Shown here: piece by piece, positions 24,628 through 34,590 of the stretch
How positions within the stretch are numbered: the stretch's first letter is position 1
How the letters are laid out: each line of letters opens with the position of its first letter
Assembly (NCBI GenBank): GCA_963691705.1
Contig: OY829544.1
Location: 43,359,917-43,423,916, forward strand
DNA: 64,000 nt
Direction: 5' to 3'
Origin: Viola odorata
Lineage: Eukaryota; Streptophyta; Magnoliopsida; Malpighiales; Violaceae
The notes under the pieces: generated by a model
The model's database searches: none
What the model saw: the letters and a program-made list of their open reading frames with translations, nothing else
Told to the model about the DNA's origin: nothing
Program-made: the position numbers and the translations under genes

Positions 24628-25011
24628 TCAAGCGTGAGACCCAGCATCATCCTCCCCTGGCACGACGAGAACTTCCCTCAAGGCATCAGCAACGGCGGTC
24701 AGTTCGGCAGAACAGGCCCTCATACCCTTCAAGCAGCAGGCCAGTAAGTCCTTCCTCTGCTGCAGCATAGAAGCAACCACCTCAATGCGGGAAGTGGTGG
24801 TAGCGAGCTTCGCCAAGCTCTCCAAAGGATTGAAATCCTCTAGGGACATCCCCAGTTGCCTCGACAGAATGGGGGTCGACATTCCTTGTAGCTCCAGGAC
24901 ATCTTCCGCAGTCTTGGTGATCATTCTCTCTAGGAAGCCGATGTCACCTTCAGTAAGGTTCTTCAGGGTTAGAGCTTTGGAGATCAGGAAATTCCTGGTC
25001 AGCTCATCCAT
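24628..25011 (-). CDS. aORF1, small acidic protein of the antisense cassette, copy B
   Basis: An intact 127-residue frame starting MDELTRNFLISK and ending GEDDAGSHA. ATG 25,011 is chosen because three copies in the window share it, and a TATA-like box lies 62 bp upstream in all three. The sequence is leucine-rich and likely helical, with no signal peptide or membrane segment. Blocks shared with A and C1 include DVL(E/K)LQG, SLEDF.PLE, MLQ(Q/H)RKDLL and SVADALREV. It is not a family I recognise, and its function is unknown. It is the first gene of the cassette next to the 3' LTR. Confidence 0.75.
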   Translation of the reverse strand: MDELTRNFLISKALTLKNLTEGDIGFLERMITKTAEDVLELQGMSTPILSRQLGMSLEDFNPLESLAKLATTTSRIEVVASMLQQRKDLLACCLKGMRACSAELTAVADALREVLVVPGEDDAGSHA

Positions 25012-25072
25012 GGTGAAATATGAAAACAAAGGACGAAAAGATGTGAGAAAACTTACACGAAGGAAAACTTCA

Positions 25073-25079
25073 ATTTATA
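25073..25079 (-). promoter_or_regulatory. TATA-like box of aORF1 (B)
   Basis: TATAAAT on the minus strand, 62 bp upstream of the aORF1 ATG. Copies A (41,301-41,307) and C1 (29,440-29,446) have the same motif at 60-62 bp. Confidence 0.6.
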
Positions 25080-25190
25080 GACTCTGGACAGCTACGGTCA
25101 GGGCAAGCCTACCTCCTGACAAAGAGTCGCTCCGGTATATGAAAGACCAACACGCTCGAAGAAGGGGCGTTAGCCCTTGGTAAACACTCG

Positions 25191-25212
25191 GGTTCAATTT
25201 CAGTTGGGCTTA
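25191..25212 (+). promoter_or_regulatory. Conserved block next to 3' LTR (B)
   Basis: TTTCAGTTGGGCTTA immediately precedes the 3' LTR start. This is where a Ty3/gypsy polypurine tract is expected, but the sequence is not polypurine. The same block flanks the 3' LTRs of A and C1, and a second copy lies upstream of aORF2 in each. Confidence 0.6.
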
Positions 25213-25782
25213 TGATAACAATCCGCCTAACAGCAAGGGCATTTTCGCCTCTTACCCCGTATGGAAAGAAAATGATCACTGTTCCTACCGCTGCGGTAGG
25301 TCGAGGCAATAGTCTCCCCCAGGAGACTGACACCCGGAGGGTTGACGTCACATAGGAGGCCCCCACACGGAACTTCTAGATGACCAGAGGAGCTATCTCA
25401 CCGGATTGAAAACCACGCGTTGGGAGGAACGCACTAGCCGTTACCTTGCCTGGGTAACAACTACCCCCACACCTACCTCCATGACCACATATCATAACAT
25501 GGGCAAACCATAACCCCCTGACGGGAACGGTTGCCCCCTAATAATCCCACTCGCGCAGAAATGCTCATTTCAGCTATAAATACCTCCACCACGAAGGAGG
25601 AAGGTAAGCAGAATTTACTGGCCCAAGCTCTGCCAATTTTACCACAAATACTAACTTAAGCATCGGAGTGTTTCCGCCAGAGACCCCCTCCGGTGTCTTG
25701 CAGGTACAATGGACCACCGTGGATCCTGAACTGAAGAAGGCCTTTCCCCTTCTACCCTTCGGCAGTAGACAAATTCTTATCA
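25213..25782 (+). mobile_element. 3' LTR of element B (570 bp)
   Basis: Starts TGATAACAATCC and ends AAATTCTTATCA (TG...CA). It contains a CTATAAATACC promoter box, then CTTAAGCATCGGAGTG, and an imperfect CCGCCAGAG/CTCCGG hairpin followed by TTGCAGGTAC. The same block order is found in the LTRs of A, C1, C2 and G. No 5' partner is in the window. Confidence 0.85.
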
Positions 25783-27253
25783 CCCATTTCCTACACACGA
25801 AATCATCACTGCCAACTACCAATCACCGCCTCACCACTACAGCCGACTAACGCCCTCACCCCCCTCAATCTCGGTCGTCTGTATCTCCCTCTAGACGGCT
25901 ACCCAAATGCAAGAAACAGTAATTTTTACTAACACCCATTCATCATCATTTCTCATCTCTTAATTTCTTTAAAAAAATTGTTGTGGTTACTTGCTATTTC
26001 TTGATTTGTTGTCGTTTTGTTGTTGGGCTTGCGTTTGATTTACAGGTTTGGCTTGAATTGGAAAGAGAGGAAGTTGGGCATTTTGAGTTTAATTTCTGTT
26101 GATTTGGGGCTTGATTTGGGTTATTTGTTGTACGGGTTTATTTTGGTTTGTCTGTACGGGTCTGGTTCTATTTCGGTCGATGATGTAGCAATCGGCAACG
26201 GTGCCTGGATTTTGCATGTTGGTGGCCGGAGACAGAAGTCATGGAAGAAGAAGATGAGATGTATTTTTAATTTTTAGGTTAAATGTTCGGTGTAGGTTGG
26301 GATAAAAAAGAGAGAGTGGGTTGTTGTATTGTTTTAATTTTGAGTTTGGACAGTGGGTCGGCCCATGTACAGGAAAGAAGGGAAGCTTGGCGCTAGGCGC
26401 CAAGCGTGTGAGACGCTGGGCTGAGCAGCCCAGCGTGGAGAGGGGAATAATGGGCCAGCGTTGTGTGCCCGGCCCAAGCGAGAGAGATTCTGGGCTGTCT
26501 GCCCAGCCCAGCGCGGAAAGAGAAGGAAAAGGGCCAGCCCAGCTAGGTTGGCCTGTTGGTGGGTCGGGCCCAACATTTTCGGCCCGTTTTTTTATTTAAT
26601 TATTTTATTTTTTATTTTTTTATTTTAATAATTTTTATTTGCATGGTTGTACTATTTATTTATTTCCGGACTTGCACCGTTTGTTTATTTATTTGCATGC
26701 TTGTTTATTTTCGTACATTATGCCCGATAATTATCCTGCACGCGTAAAAACAATCATTAGCGCTCGCATACAAAAAGTGTCAAACGTTTATCCGCTTGTG
26801 CCAATAATTCTGATAAAAAGGTATAGCTGCCCGATACCCTTCCCAAGTAAACATTTCTTTCCTTTTATTTATTCACGCTTTTTGCGCATATACACCCGTA
26901 TGCATTAATATACAAAAATCTCCAAAGATTAATCCGTTGGGCATGATCACATAAATTAGGACTTTTATATTTCAAAGCACGATTAAAACACCTCTTTGTC
27001 CGATAACCTTTAGGATGTGACTCGGGTTCCTAACACCTTCCCGAGTCCATAAATCGACCCCGAACCGCTGTTTTCGGGTTTATACCCACTTTGCCTTAGC
27101 TTTTATTTTTTATATGCATGACAAATAGTTTCCCTAAACCTAGAAACAAATTAGGGTGGAGACTTCATTGCATCATGTGAGATGGGTCCGATTTCATCTC
27201 ACATCTCGTCCCAAATGCGCGTCGCATCAGGATGAAACCCAAAAAGGGGATGC
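25783..27253 (+). other. Unassigned LTR-like DNA between B and C1
   Basis: No coding sequence with family resemblance. GC-rich GGGCCCAAC/GGCCC runs and a hairpin (27,019-27,047) precede TTAGGGTGGAGACTTCATTG at about 27,150. That stretch is reminiscent of the end of an Ogre-type 5' LTR and a degenerate primer-binding site. It could be the rest of a truncated Ogre-like element. This reading is tentative. Confidence 0.35.
27019..27047. repeat. Perfect 8-bp inverted repeat (hairpin)
   Basis: GACTCGGG (27,019-27,026) and CCCGAGTC (27,040-27,047) are separated by 13 nt. In an RNA this would form a stable stem-loop, possibly near the end of the LTR transcript. Confidence 0.7.
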
Positions 27254-27586
27254 GACAAAGGCATAAATTCCGCACCAAGAGGAAGGGGTTATCTGAGTCG
27301 GGTTGACATCATTCTGACTCAGCAACTTCTTTACAGACTCATGAATGGGAAAGCGAAAACCATAAAGGAACATCTTAAAATAGACCATCCTGTCACTCTT
27401 GGACAAGGGGTCATGGAGTCGTTGACCCGCCTCAGGAACCTTAACGGAAAAACCGGGAGGAAAAGAAATACCATGCTCCTTTAACTCGGCTTTCAAGACC
27501 ATTTCACAAGTAAAGATACTGGGCGTTCTCTCGATTTTTGGATCCATAGGCATCTGAAGACCCCTAGGATATCTAGTCATGTGCAT
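27254..27586 (-). pseudogene. aORF3, copy C1 (N-terminal fragment)
   Basis: Starts at ATG 27,586 (or 27,580) and reads through PSIFTCEMVLKAEL, YFKMFLYGFRFPIHES and ITPSSWCGIYAF. Homology to A then ends abruptly. What remains is open, but most of the domain and the whole coiled coil are missing. Confidence 0.75.
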
Positions 27587-28034
27587 AATGAACCAACGAA
27601 AAGAAAATCTGAGGAAGATGGAGCAAAAATACCTGGAATAAGAAGGTAGTATGTAGGCCGCCGGCGCCGGTGAGCGGTGGAAGAAAGTTTCTTCGAATAG
27701 AGGAAGAAGCAAAAGAGAGAGAATGATGAGAGAGAATTTCAAAGCGCGAGCAAAAGTGTTAAAAGAAAACAGTGGTTCCCTTTTAAAGGTTGACCTGAGT
27801 GCCCAACAGCCTGTGAAAATGAGACGCGTGCAAACAGAAAGTGACACGTGGAAAAACCGCATAAGGATATTTATGACTAAGCATTTATATTCTCAGAGAA
27901 AAACAGCCACTGATTAGAGGCTGGCAGAACGGTCACATCAAACGGCAGCTCGCTTCTCAGCAATAACTACCTGAGGGCAGAAGGAGTTAACGCAGAAAGG
28001 CGACTGAGGAAAGGAGGAAAATAAAAACCGTAAT
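27587..28034. other. Upstream spacer of aORF3 (C1)
   Basis: Non-coding spacer collinear with the same region in A and B. No gene is visible. Confidence 0.5.
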
Positions 28035-28040
28035 TTTATT
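28035..28040 (-). terminator. AATAAA downstream of aORF2 (C1)
   Basis: AATAAA on the minus strand shortly after the ancestral end of aORF2, as in A and B. Confidence 0.5.
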
Positions 28041-28085
28041 CCATAAAGGCCGTACGACATCTACAAAAAGGCGCAATATGCAAGA

Positions 28086-28511
28086 TTAATCATCATCAGG
28101 CCAATAGGAAGGCTAGTACCAGTATTCCTCATCCGAGGACGGAAACTCCTCAGCAATAGGCAGAAAAGGTTCTTCAGTGTGCTTCGTCTAACCCAGTTTT
28201 AGTGAACTTGGCTCTCCTTTGACAGTAGGGGCCACGATGTCAGCACCGATACCGTTGGTCGAACCCCTCTCCATAGAGTGGCTGACGTGAGGAAACAGAA
28301 CGTCACCTTTCTGAACAGGTGGGACATAAACGAGATGAGACGGGTCGACCGTCTTCGAAGTCCTTCTTTTCCTCGACCTCTTGCGACTTTTACGGCGAGG
28401 AAGTCGCCTCTTCAAGCATGAGGGCGAAGGAGGATTGTCAGAATCCGGTGAGGTTGGAGGAGTTGGGGGAGTGTCGCGTTCCGCAAGGTCTAAAGAATAT
28501 GAATCGGCCAT
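28086..28511 (-). pseudogene. aORF2, small Pro/Ser-rich gene, copy C1 (late stops)
   Basis: ATG 28,511 begins MADSYSLDL, followed by DTPPTPPTSPDSDNPP and a very basic RRKSRKRSRKRR stretch that could act as a nuclear localisation signal. The open frame stops at 28,188 (107 aa). Reading on gives another stop near 28,118 and the conserved acidic tail YWPDDD, with a stop at 28,088-28,086. The copy is probably shortened by nonsense changes. Confidence 0.65.
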
Positions 28512-28914
28512 GAAACTGCAAATGATTCAAACAAGAAAACATGAGGAAAGAGATGAATAGAAAAAGGGAGAGAAAATCCCATTAAATAGCTGGAGAGGAG
28601 GTGCTTTTCCATCTTCCCGCATAATTTTTGAAGAAATTGGTGCGTTTCGAAAACGGGTTAAATTAAATCACATAACTGAATCCTGTGATCACGCCTATTG
28701 GAAGTTCTCCCTGATCGATAGGCACCGAAAAACCACTCAATCAGTTGATACTGAAGAAGCGGCGCGAAATTAATGTAGAACGGTTCGCGAGGATAACTGT
28801 TACCAAAGTCTAACCGAAGATAGGCTCGTTTTCAGTTGGGTTGATGTGGCAACCAACCGAAATCTCAACTGACACATGGCAAAAAGAAATGGCGACTCCA
28901 ATAACGAAAAATAT

Positions 28915-28920
28915 TTTATT
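28915..28920 (-). terminator. AATAAA downstream of aORF1 (C1)
   Basis: AATAAA on the minus strand about 77-82 nt beyond the aORF1 stop, at the same place as in A and B. Confidence 0.55.
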
Positions 28921-28996
28921 TATTCATCTATGGCCTAACGGCCTGAGCATGCATTTATACAAGGAAAAGGAAAGGTAGAACGACGACGGTTGACAG

Positions 28997-29380
28997 TCAA
29001 GCCTGGGACCCAGCATCATCGTCCTCTAGCAGAGTAGGGACCTCCCTTAGAGCGTCCGCCACAGAGGTCAACTCGGCAGAAGAAATCCTCATGCCTTTCA
29101 AGTAGCAGTTCAGCAGATCCTTCCTGTGCTGCAACATAGTGATCACCACCTCGGTGTGGGAGACAGCAGTAGCCAACTTGGACACACACTCTAGAGGACT
29201 GAAATCCTCCAGAGAAGCTGCACTAAGCCTGGACCGAAGGGGAGTCAGCATCCCTTGAAGTTTCAGAACGTCCTCGGATGTCTTGATTAGTATGTTTTCA
29301 AGAAAGCCAACGTCATCATCGTTAAGGTTCTTTAGGGTGTGGGTTTTGGAGATCAGAAAATTCTTGGTAAGGCTATCCAT
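28997..29380 (-). CDS. aORF1, small acidic protein, copy C1
   Basis: An intact 127-residue frame beginning MDSLTKNFLISK and ending DDDAGSQA. Its length is identical to copies A and B although many residues differ. This keeps the frame without stops or indels over a visible divergence, whereas pol copies of the family are full of breaks. Function unknown. Confidence 0.75.
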   Translation of the reverse strand: MDSLTKNFLISKTHTLKNLNDDDVGFLENILIKTSEDVLKLQGMLTPLRSRLSAASLEDFSPLECVSKLATAVSHTEVVITMLQHRKDLLNCYLKGMRISSAELTSVADALREVPTLLEDDDAGSQA

Positions 29381-29439
29381 GATGCAAATTTGAAGAAGAA
29401 ATGCTAAAAAGATGTGTAAATAGTGCAAGGAAGATTTGA

Positions 29440-29446
29440 ATTTATA
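29440..29446 (-). promoter_or_regulatory. TATA-like box of aORF1 (C1)
   Basis: TATAAAT on the minus strand, 60 bp upstream of the ATG, matching copies A and B. Confidence 0.6.
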
Positions 29447-29586
29447 AGCCTCAAGAAAATGCGATAAAAGTCGTGCTTCTCGAAGACCGAGCCACCCGAT
29501 ATCGCACGAGTTGACTGGTACAATCTGAACGGAAGCTGAAATGATAGCCCTTGGTAAACACTCGGGCTCATTTTTAGTTGGGCTTA

Positions 29587-30100
29587 TGATAACAATTAAG
29601 GCTACCTCTAGGGTCTTATCGTCCTTGTATCATTGCAAAGGTCGGAATCCTACCGCACCAACCGAGGGTCAGCCGAGGAAGGTTAACACCCCTTAGCCAG
29701 CAAGGAGCTCTGGGATGGTCGACATCAGCGCGAGGGGAGGGGGATCTCACGTGTCATCCGTCTGCACGCACGGCGCTATCCCATCCCAGGACAGCCATAA
29801 CGTCACTTCAAGTTGTCGCCCATGACGTCACCCGGAATATCGTCCCTGACGTTGGAGGCATTATTTTCCCCAGATAACTCCCTCACACGGCCTATAAATA
29901 CCCCACCATTCAAAACGCAAGGTGAGCCTAAGATCGCTACTAGAACCTCTGCTATTTTGAACCGCCTCACTAACTTAGGCATCAGAGTGTTTACACCGGA
30001 GCTCCCCCTTCGGCGCTTTGCAGGTATATTCAGCGGAAACTATAGTGACTCTAATCGACCCCACCTCTACCTCCGACTCCCAGAACTTCGAATCTTATCA
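29587..30100 (+). mobile_element. 3' LTR of element C1 (514 bp)
   Basis: TGATAACAATTAAG...GAATCTTATCA. It is preceded by the conserved TTTTTAGTTGGGCTTA block. It holds a CCTATAAATACCCC promoter box and the GCATCAGAGTGTTTAC...GCTTTGCAGGTAT block. It is related to, but clearly diverged from, the oppositely oriented C2 LTR. Confidence 0.85.
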
Positions 30101-31575
30101 GGAGTAAAACACTGAGGAAAATAGGGTGAGTAAGAATAAGAATTAAAATAAGACATGGAAGAAAGAAATAAATAAAAAAATAAAAAAAATCTGGAACTGT
30201 CAAGGGAACGAATTAACACCAGTCCCCGGCAACGGCGCCAATTTGATCACGTGCTCGTCGAGGGCACGATCAAATAATTACAACTTATCACATGCAACAA
30301 AAAAGGATTGAAGACAGTGGCAAGAGGTTTGATCCACAAAGAATGGTGAAGACATACACTAGACAAGACCAGATATAAAATGAAACAATAAAAGAAACAA
30401 TGGGGGGGGGGGGGGGGATTTGGTTGGTTAATCTAGTTAACCAAGATAGAGATGGTTGTTAACAAGACAATTAATAAAAATAGAAATCAAGGGCATGGAA
30501 GTAAAACACAATCAGGGGCAAGACATGCAAACAGAAATCAAGGGCACGACATGCAAACAGAAATCAAATAAAGAAATAAAGTCAGAAGAGAATAAATTAA
30601 AAGCAATAAAATCAGAAGAGAAGAAATCTTAGCAAAGGACATTCTCGGGTTGCGTCGAGGGCATGAAAATCATCGGCGCAGAAATATTCTATTCCTATGT
30701 CATAGACATGCTATAGGGATCGCGTTTCCACACCGCATCCCCTACTTACCTTCTTAGATAAAAGCCACCCCCCGTTTCCACATATGAGGTGGCCTTGACG
30801 TTCCGCCATCCTCCCAGGCACGAATGCGGGGAGGCACTACTCAGAACGCCCATGAAGGGGAGGCAAGACAGATCTAGGGTGTGATAGCTCAGCTTTTCAG
30901 ACTCGTATCACATACCCTAAATGAACGTTTACCCCTAGACAGAGGCCTCTCTCGCTGCCTCCACTAGGTGTCTACTCTAACTCAAGGATTCACGTCAGTT
31001 ATAACCAAGAGAATGACAGTAATCATATAGGTCTAGATATTAGTTGGCCAGACTACTAATCTTGCCCTAGACGAATTAACAAGAAACCAACAAACAATCG
31101 AATACAACAATAAGAATATATTAAACACATTTAGGCCTCTTAACTACCCATGCAACCCTCAAAATACCTCTTCTAAGAAGGGAGAATCTAGCTACTCATA
31201 TCACAAAACAAATAAACAAAATAGGAAAATAAAGATTGCATAAAAGAAGAACAAGAAGAATAAAACTATTAAAATGTTACCGGCCAGAGCAAAGCTCCGG
31301 TTAAGTTCAATGGCTGCTGGAAATGGATGCCTCAGCCACCACCCAAAAGAGGGAGGAGAGAAAAGTAGGCGACTCCCAAAAGAAGAAAGTGGAAAAATAT
31401 TTACAAGATGTCTAAAACTCTAAAACTAGAGGTTTATATAGTGTCCAGCCCACAAGAGGACAAATTCCAGCTAAGGGATTACAAAAAGACAAATTCCAGC
31501 AAAGGGGAGAGAGTGACAGCACATGGAGCGTGCTGGAATATTCTAGAATGCTAGAGGACGGAGGATGTGTGGACT
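30101..31575 (-). mobile_element. Athila-type LTR X with leader and primer-binding site
   Basis: The LTR starts at 30,244 (TGATCACGTGC). On its interior side lie a tRNA-Asp primer-binding site and about 120 bp of A-rich leader, cut by the C1 insertion at 30,100. A minus-strand TATATAA box lies near 31,425-31,435. A 16-nt G run is at 30,402-30,417. The far LTR edge could not be fixed and lies between about 31,520 and 31,580, where C2 gag sequence resumes. Assignment to Athila rests on the tRNA-Asp site and the nearby Athila pol. Confidence 0.6.
30223..30240 (-). promoter_or_regulatory. Primer-binding site complementary to tRNA-Asp
   Basis: On the minus strand the 18 nt read TGGCGCCGTTGCCGGGGA, 3 nt from the LTR edge. 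This matches the 3' end of plant tRNA-Asp including CCA, a common primer in several Ty3/gypsy lineages. Confidence 0.8.
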
Positions 31576-32168
31576 CCGAATCAGAAGCCATGATCCTTCC
31601 GATCTTCCAAGAAAGACAAAGCTTGGCTATTAAGGACGCTCACTTAATAAACCAAAGCTCTCAATGAAAGCACCAGTTTGATAAGATTCGAACTTCTGAG
31701 GAATCGAGGGTGAGGATTATGGCCGCTCGGAGTTACTGTAGTCGCCGTCGGGTATACCTGCAAAGCGCTGGAGGGGGGGCTCCGGCGTAGACACTCTGAT
31801 GCTTAAGTTAGTAAGGTTGTTCCAAAGTGGCAGAGGTTCGAGTAGCGATCTTAGGCTTACATCTCAACTTGAATGAGGGGGTATTTATAGACGCCGAGGA
31901 GGGCGTTACCTCTATGGGGTAGGCGTTATCTAGGAAAGATAACGCTTAGAATGACGTCATGGCTAACCTGGGATGGGATAACGCCGTGCTTGTGGGTTGA
32001 TGACGCGTGAGACCCCCCTCCCCCCCGCTGATGTCGACCATCCCAGGGTTCCTCACTGGATAAGGGGCAGCAACCTTGGCGGCAGACACCCGATAGGGGC
32101 TACAGTGTTCCGGCCTTAACGCTGAGATAGGGACGGAAATACCCCTGAAATTGTCTCAATTGTTATCA
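31576..32168 (-). mobile_element. 5' end of Tat element C2 (LTR, primer site, start of gag)
   Basis: 490-bp LTR 31,679-32,168 (TGATAAG...GTTATCA), with a minus-strand CTATAAATACC box. The primer-binding site follows at 31,658-31,675 (TGGTGCTTTCATTGAGAG on minus). A gag start ATG is at 31,591 (MASDSES..., as in G). Gag is cut within about 30 codons by X. The right LTR edge abuts Athila pol D, into which C2 presumably inserted. The other end of C2 is not in the window. Confidence 0.8.
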
Positions 32169-34590
32169 CAGGGAAACTGAACGGCATGGGCAAGACACAA
32201 ATGCTCATCCGAGAATATGTCTCTGATGGGTACAAGCGAATCATCTGGTTGAATTGGAAGTCTACTCAAATGATTAGCCACAGAGTTTTCTGATCCCTTT
32301 TTATCCCTGATCAAGATGTCGAACTCTTGAAGTAACAAGATCCAGCGGATGAGACGAGGCTTTGCATCTGCCTTTTTCAACAAACATTTTAGGGCAGAGT
32401 GGTTTGAATAGACGATTACATGCATGCCCAAGAGATATTGTCTGAACTTATCTAGGGCATAAACAATTGCAAGGAGTTCCTTCTCCGTGGTAGTGTAATT
32501 TGGTTAAGCTGGGTTAAGCAACTTAGACGCATAATAAATGACATAAGTCTCTGAGTCTTTATTCTGGCCTAGAACAACGCCGAGAGCTTGATTACTTGCA
32601 TTACACATGATCTCGAAAGGTAAAGACCAATCGGGGGCACGAATGATAGGAGTTAAGATAAGCCTGCTCTTAAGAGTGTCGAAGGCAACCTGACAACTCT
32701 CATCAAACTCAAAAGCAACATCTTTTTGGAGTAGACGACACATGGGTTGAGCGATTTTAGAGAAATCCTTGATGAACCTTCTATAAAAGCCAGCATGCCC
32801 TAGAAAAGACCGCACACCGCGAACACTAGCGGGGTAGGGTAAGGACTCAATTACTTCAATCTTGGCCTTGTCCACTTCAATTCCCTTGCTAGAGATGATA
32901 TGGCCTAGAACGAGACCTCGATCGACCATGAAGTGGCATTTCTCAAAGTTCAAGATGAGATTGGTCTCGATGCATCGCTCTAAATACTTTTTCAATTTAC
33001 ACAGGCATTCCGAAAAGGAGTTGCTATAAACTGTGAAGTCGTCCATGAAGACCTCAATACCATCTTCAACTAATTCAGAAAAGATGCTCACCATACAGCG
33101 TTGAAAGGTAGCAGGGCATTACAGAGGCCGAAGGGCATATATCTGTAGGCGAAGGTGTCATAAGGGCACGTGAAAGTAGTCTTTTCTTGGTCTTCGGGGG
33201 AAACTGGGATTTGATGGAAACCCAAGAATCCATCCAGGCAACAGTAGTGAGTCTTGCCCGCGAGATGCTCCAACATCTAGTGTATGAAAGGAAGAGGGAA
33301 GTGATCCTTTCTGGTAGCAGCATTCAAACGGTGATAATCAATACAAACTCGCCACCCATTCTGAATCCAGGTGGGAATAGATTCACCGTCTTGTCCAATA
33401 GTAATGGTGATACCCATTTTCTTGGGCACGACTTGTATCGGACTAACCCACGGGCTGTCCGAGATGGGGTAGATAACGCCCGCATCTAGCAACTTCAACA
33501 CCTCTTTTTTCACCACCTCCATCATAGGTGGATTCAATCTGCGTTGTGGCTGGCGTATTGTCTTGCTGGTGTCTTCCAAATGAATTCGGTGTGTACATAA
33601 GGCTGGCGACAAGCCCTTGATGTCGATGATAGTCCAGCCTATGGCTTGTCTAAATTCTTTCAACAAGGAAATTAGCTCAACCTCTTCAGAAGCATTGAGT
33701 TTGTTAGAGATGATGACGGGAAGAGAGTCATTAACGCCGAGATAAGCATATTTGAGGTGAGAGGGCAGTGGTTTCAGTTCGAGGGCAGGAGCCTGCTCAA
33801 GAGATGGAGACAGCTTAACATGGTCTGAACAGATGGGGGATACGACCAGAGGGTCATATGGGACAATGGCGTACTCTTCTAGGGTCGTGACAACAGAATG
33901 CAGCTTAGAAGGAGTGACAAGTTTCGAGGCCAAGACATCCAATAGAGGTGGCGTGAGACTCCTATCAAGGGAAAATTGCAAGGGATCAGTAGAATCTAAT
34001 TCAGCAATTGTATCAACAAAGGGGTCAATCAAATCAACATAATTAACACTAGAAAATTCAGAAGGATATCGCATGGACTCCAGCATGTTGAACTTGATAA
34101 TTTCCCCATCAAATTCAAGGGAGATGGTGGCCTCGTGGACATCAATCTTGGCTCTGGTAGTGGCTAGAAATGGTCATCCTAGAAGTACATCCAAAGACTT
34201 GGTTAAGTCTTCGTTTTCCATGGCGATGACATAGAAGTCTGCTGGAAATAGAAATTCACCCACTTGGACCAAAACATCTTCGATAATACCCTCGGGGTAG
34301 ACAATAGAATGATCGGCAAGTTGAATAGCAAGTCTGGTGGTTTTCAGAGGTTCGAGCCCAAGACTGTTGTAGATAGTTAAGGGCATGACATTAATGTCTG
34401 CTCCTAAATCACACATCGCTTTACCAATATGGACGGTGCCAATCTTGCAGGGAATAATGAACATCCCTTGATCTTTGCACTTGGGAGGAATCTTCTGCTG
34501 TATGTGGGTAGAAACATTGATCCCCACGCTTATCTTGTTGACGCCGGCTAATTTGATTTTGATTTCCCTTTTCTTTTAATTCCTACACAT
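32169..34590 (-). pseudogene. pol: Athila pol D: protease, RT, first RNase H (broken, no integrase)
   Basis: In order: protease-like region (CDLGADINVMPL, then LLG*PFLATTRAKIDV with a stop where ILGRPFLA is usual), RT (SDSPWVSPIQVVPKK, GWRVCIDY, FMDD at 33,038-33,049, FLGHAGFYRRFI) and RNase H ([20 protein letters not shown]). Breaks: a stop at about 34,174, TAG at 33,277-33,279, a 1-nt loss near 33,110 in CNAPATFQ, and TAA at 32,504-32,506. The frame runs into the C2 LTR at 32,168, so integrase is lost. FMDD and the protease wording are typical of the Athila lineage. The upstream edge is uncertain (34,550-34,600). Confidence 0.88.

Larger units (their letters stand above)
13998..25782 (+). 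mobile_element. Tat-lineage element B (5' truncated) with antisense cassette and 3' LTR
   Basis: pol on plus (13,998-17,215), convergent repeats (17,300-17,815), four antisense extra genes on minus (18,298-25,011) and a 570-bp 3' LTR (25,213-25,782). The order mirrors element A. Gag, protease and the 5' LTR are absent because B starts in pol at a join with element F. Homology to A begins at the codons reading SPEEN (SLEEN in A). Confidence 0.85.
27254..30100 (+). mobile_element. 3' part of Tat element C1 (antisense cassette and 3' LTR)
   Basis: Only the last part remains: a truncated aORF3, aORF2 and aORF1 on minus, then a 3' LTR. Pol and the rest are lost at a break near 27,254 inside aORF3. 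The right end is intact and inserted into the leader of the Athila-type sequence X. Confidence 0.8.

Noticed and set aside
26017..26277. A plus-strand frame that could be a small host exon
   Set aside because: Low complexity, with no splice partners or recognisable domain, in LTR-like flanking DNA.
30223..30240. Possible tRNA-Asp gene fragment
   Set aside because: Only the 18 nt complementary to the tRNA 3' end are present, directly beside an LTR edge. It is a primer-binding site.
30402..30417. Poly-G run as a functional G-quadruplex site
   Set aside because: A single homopolymer of 16 G in an LTR, whose length may be a sequencing artefact, is weak evidence for function.
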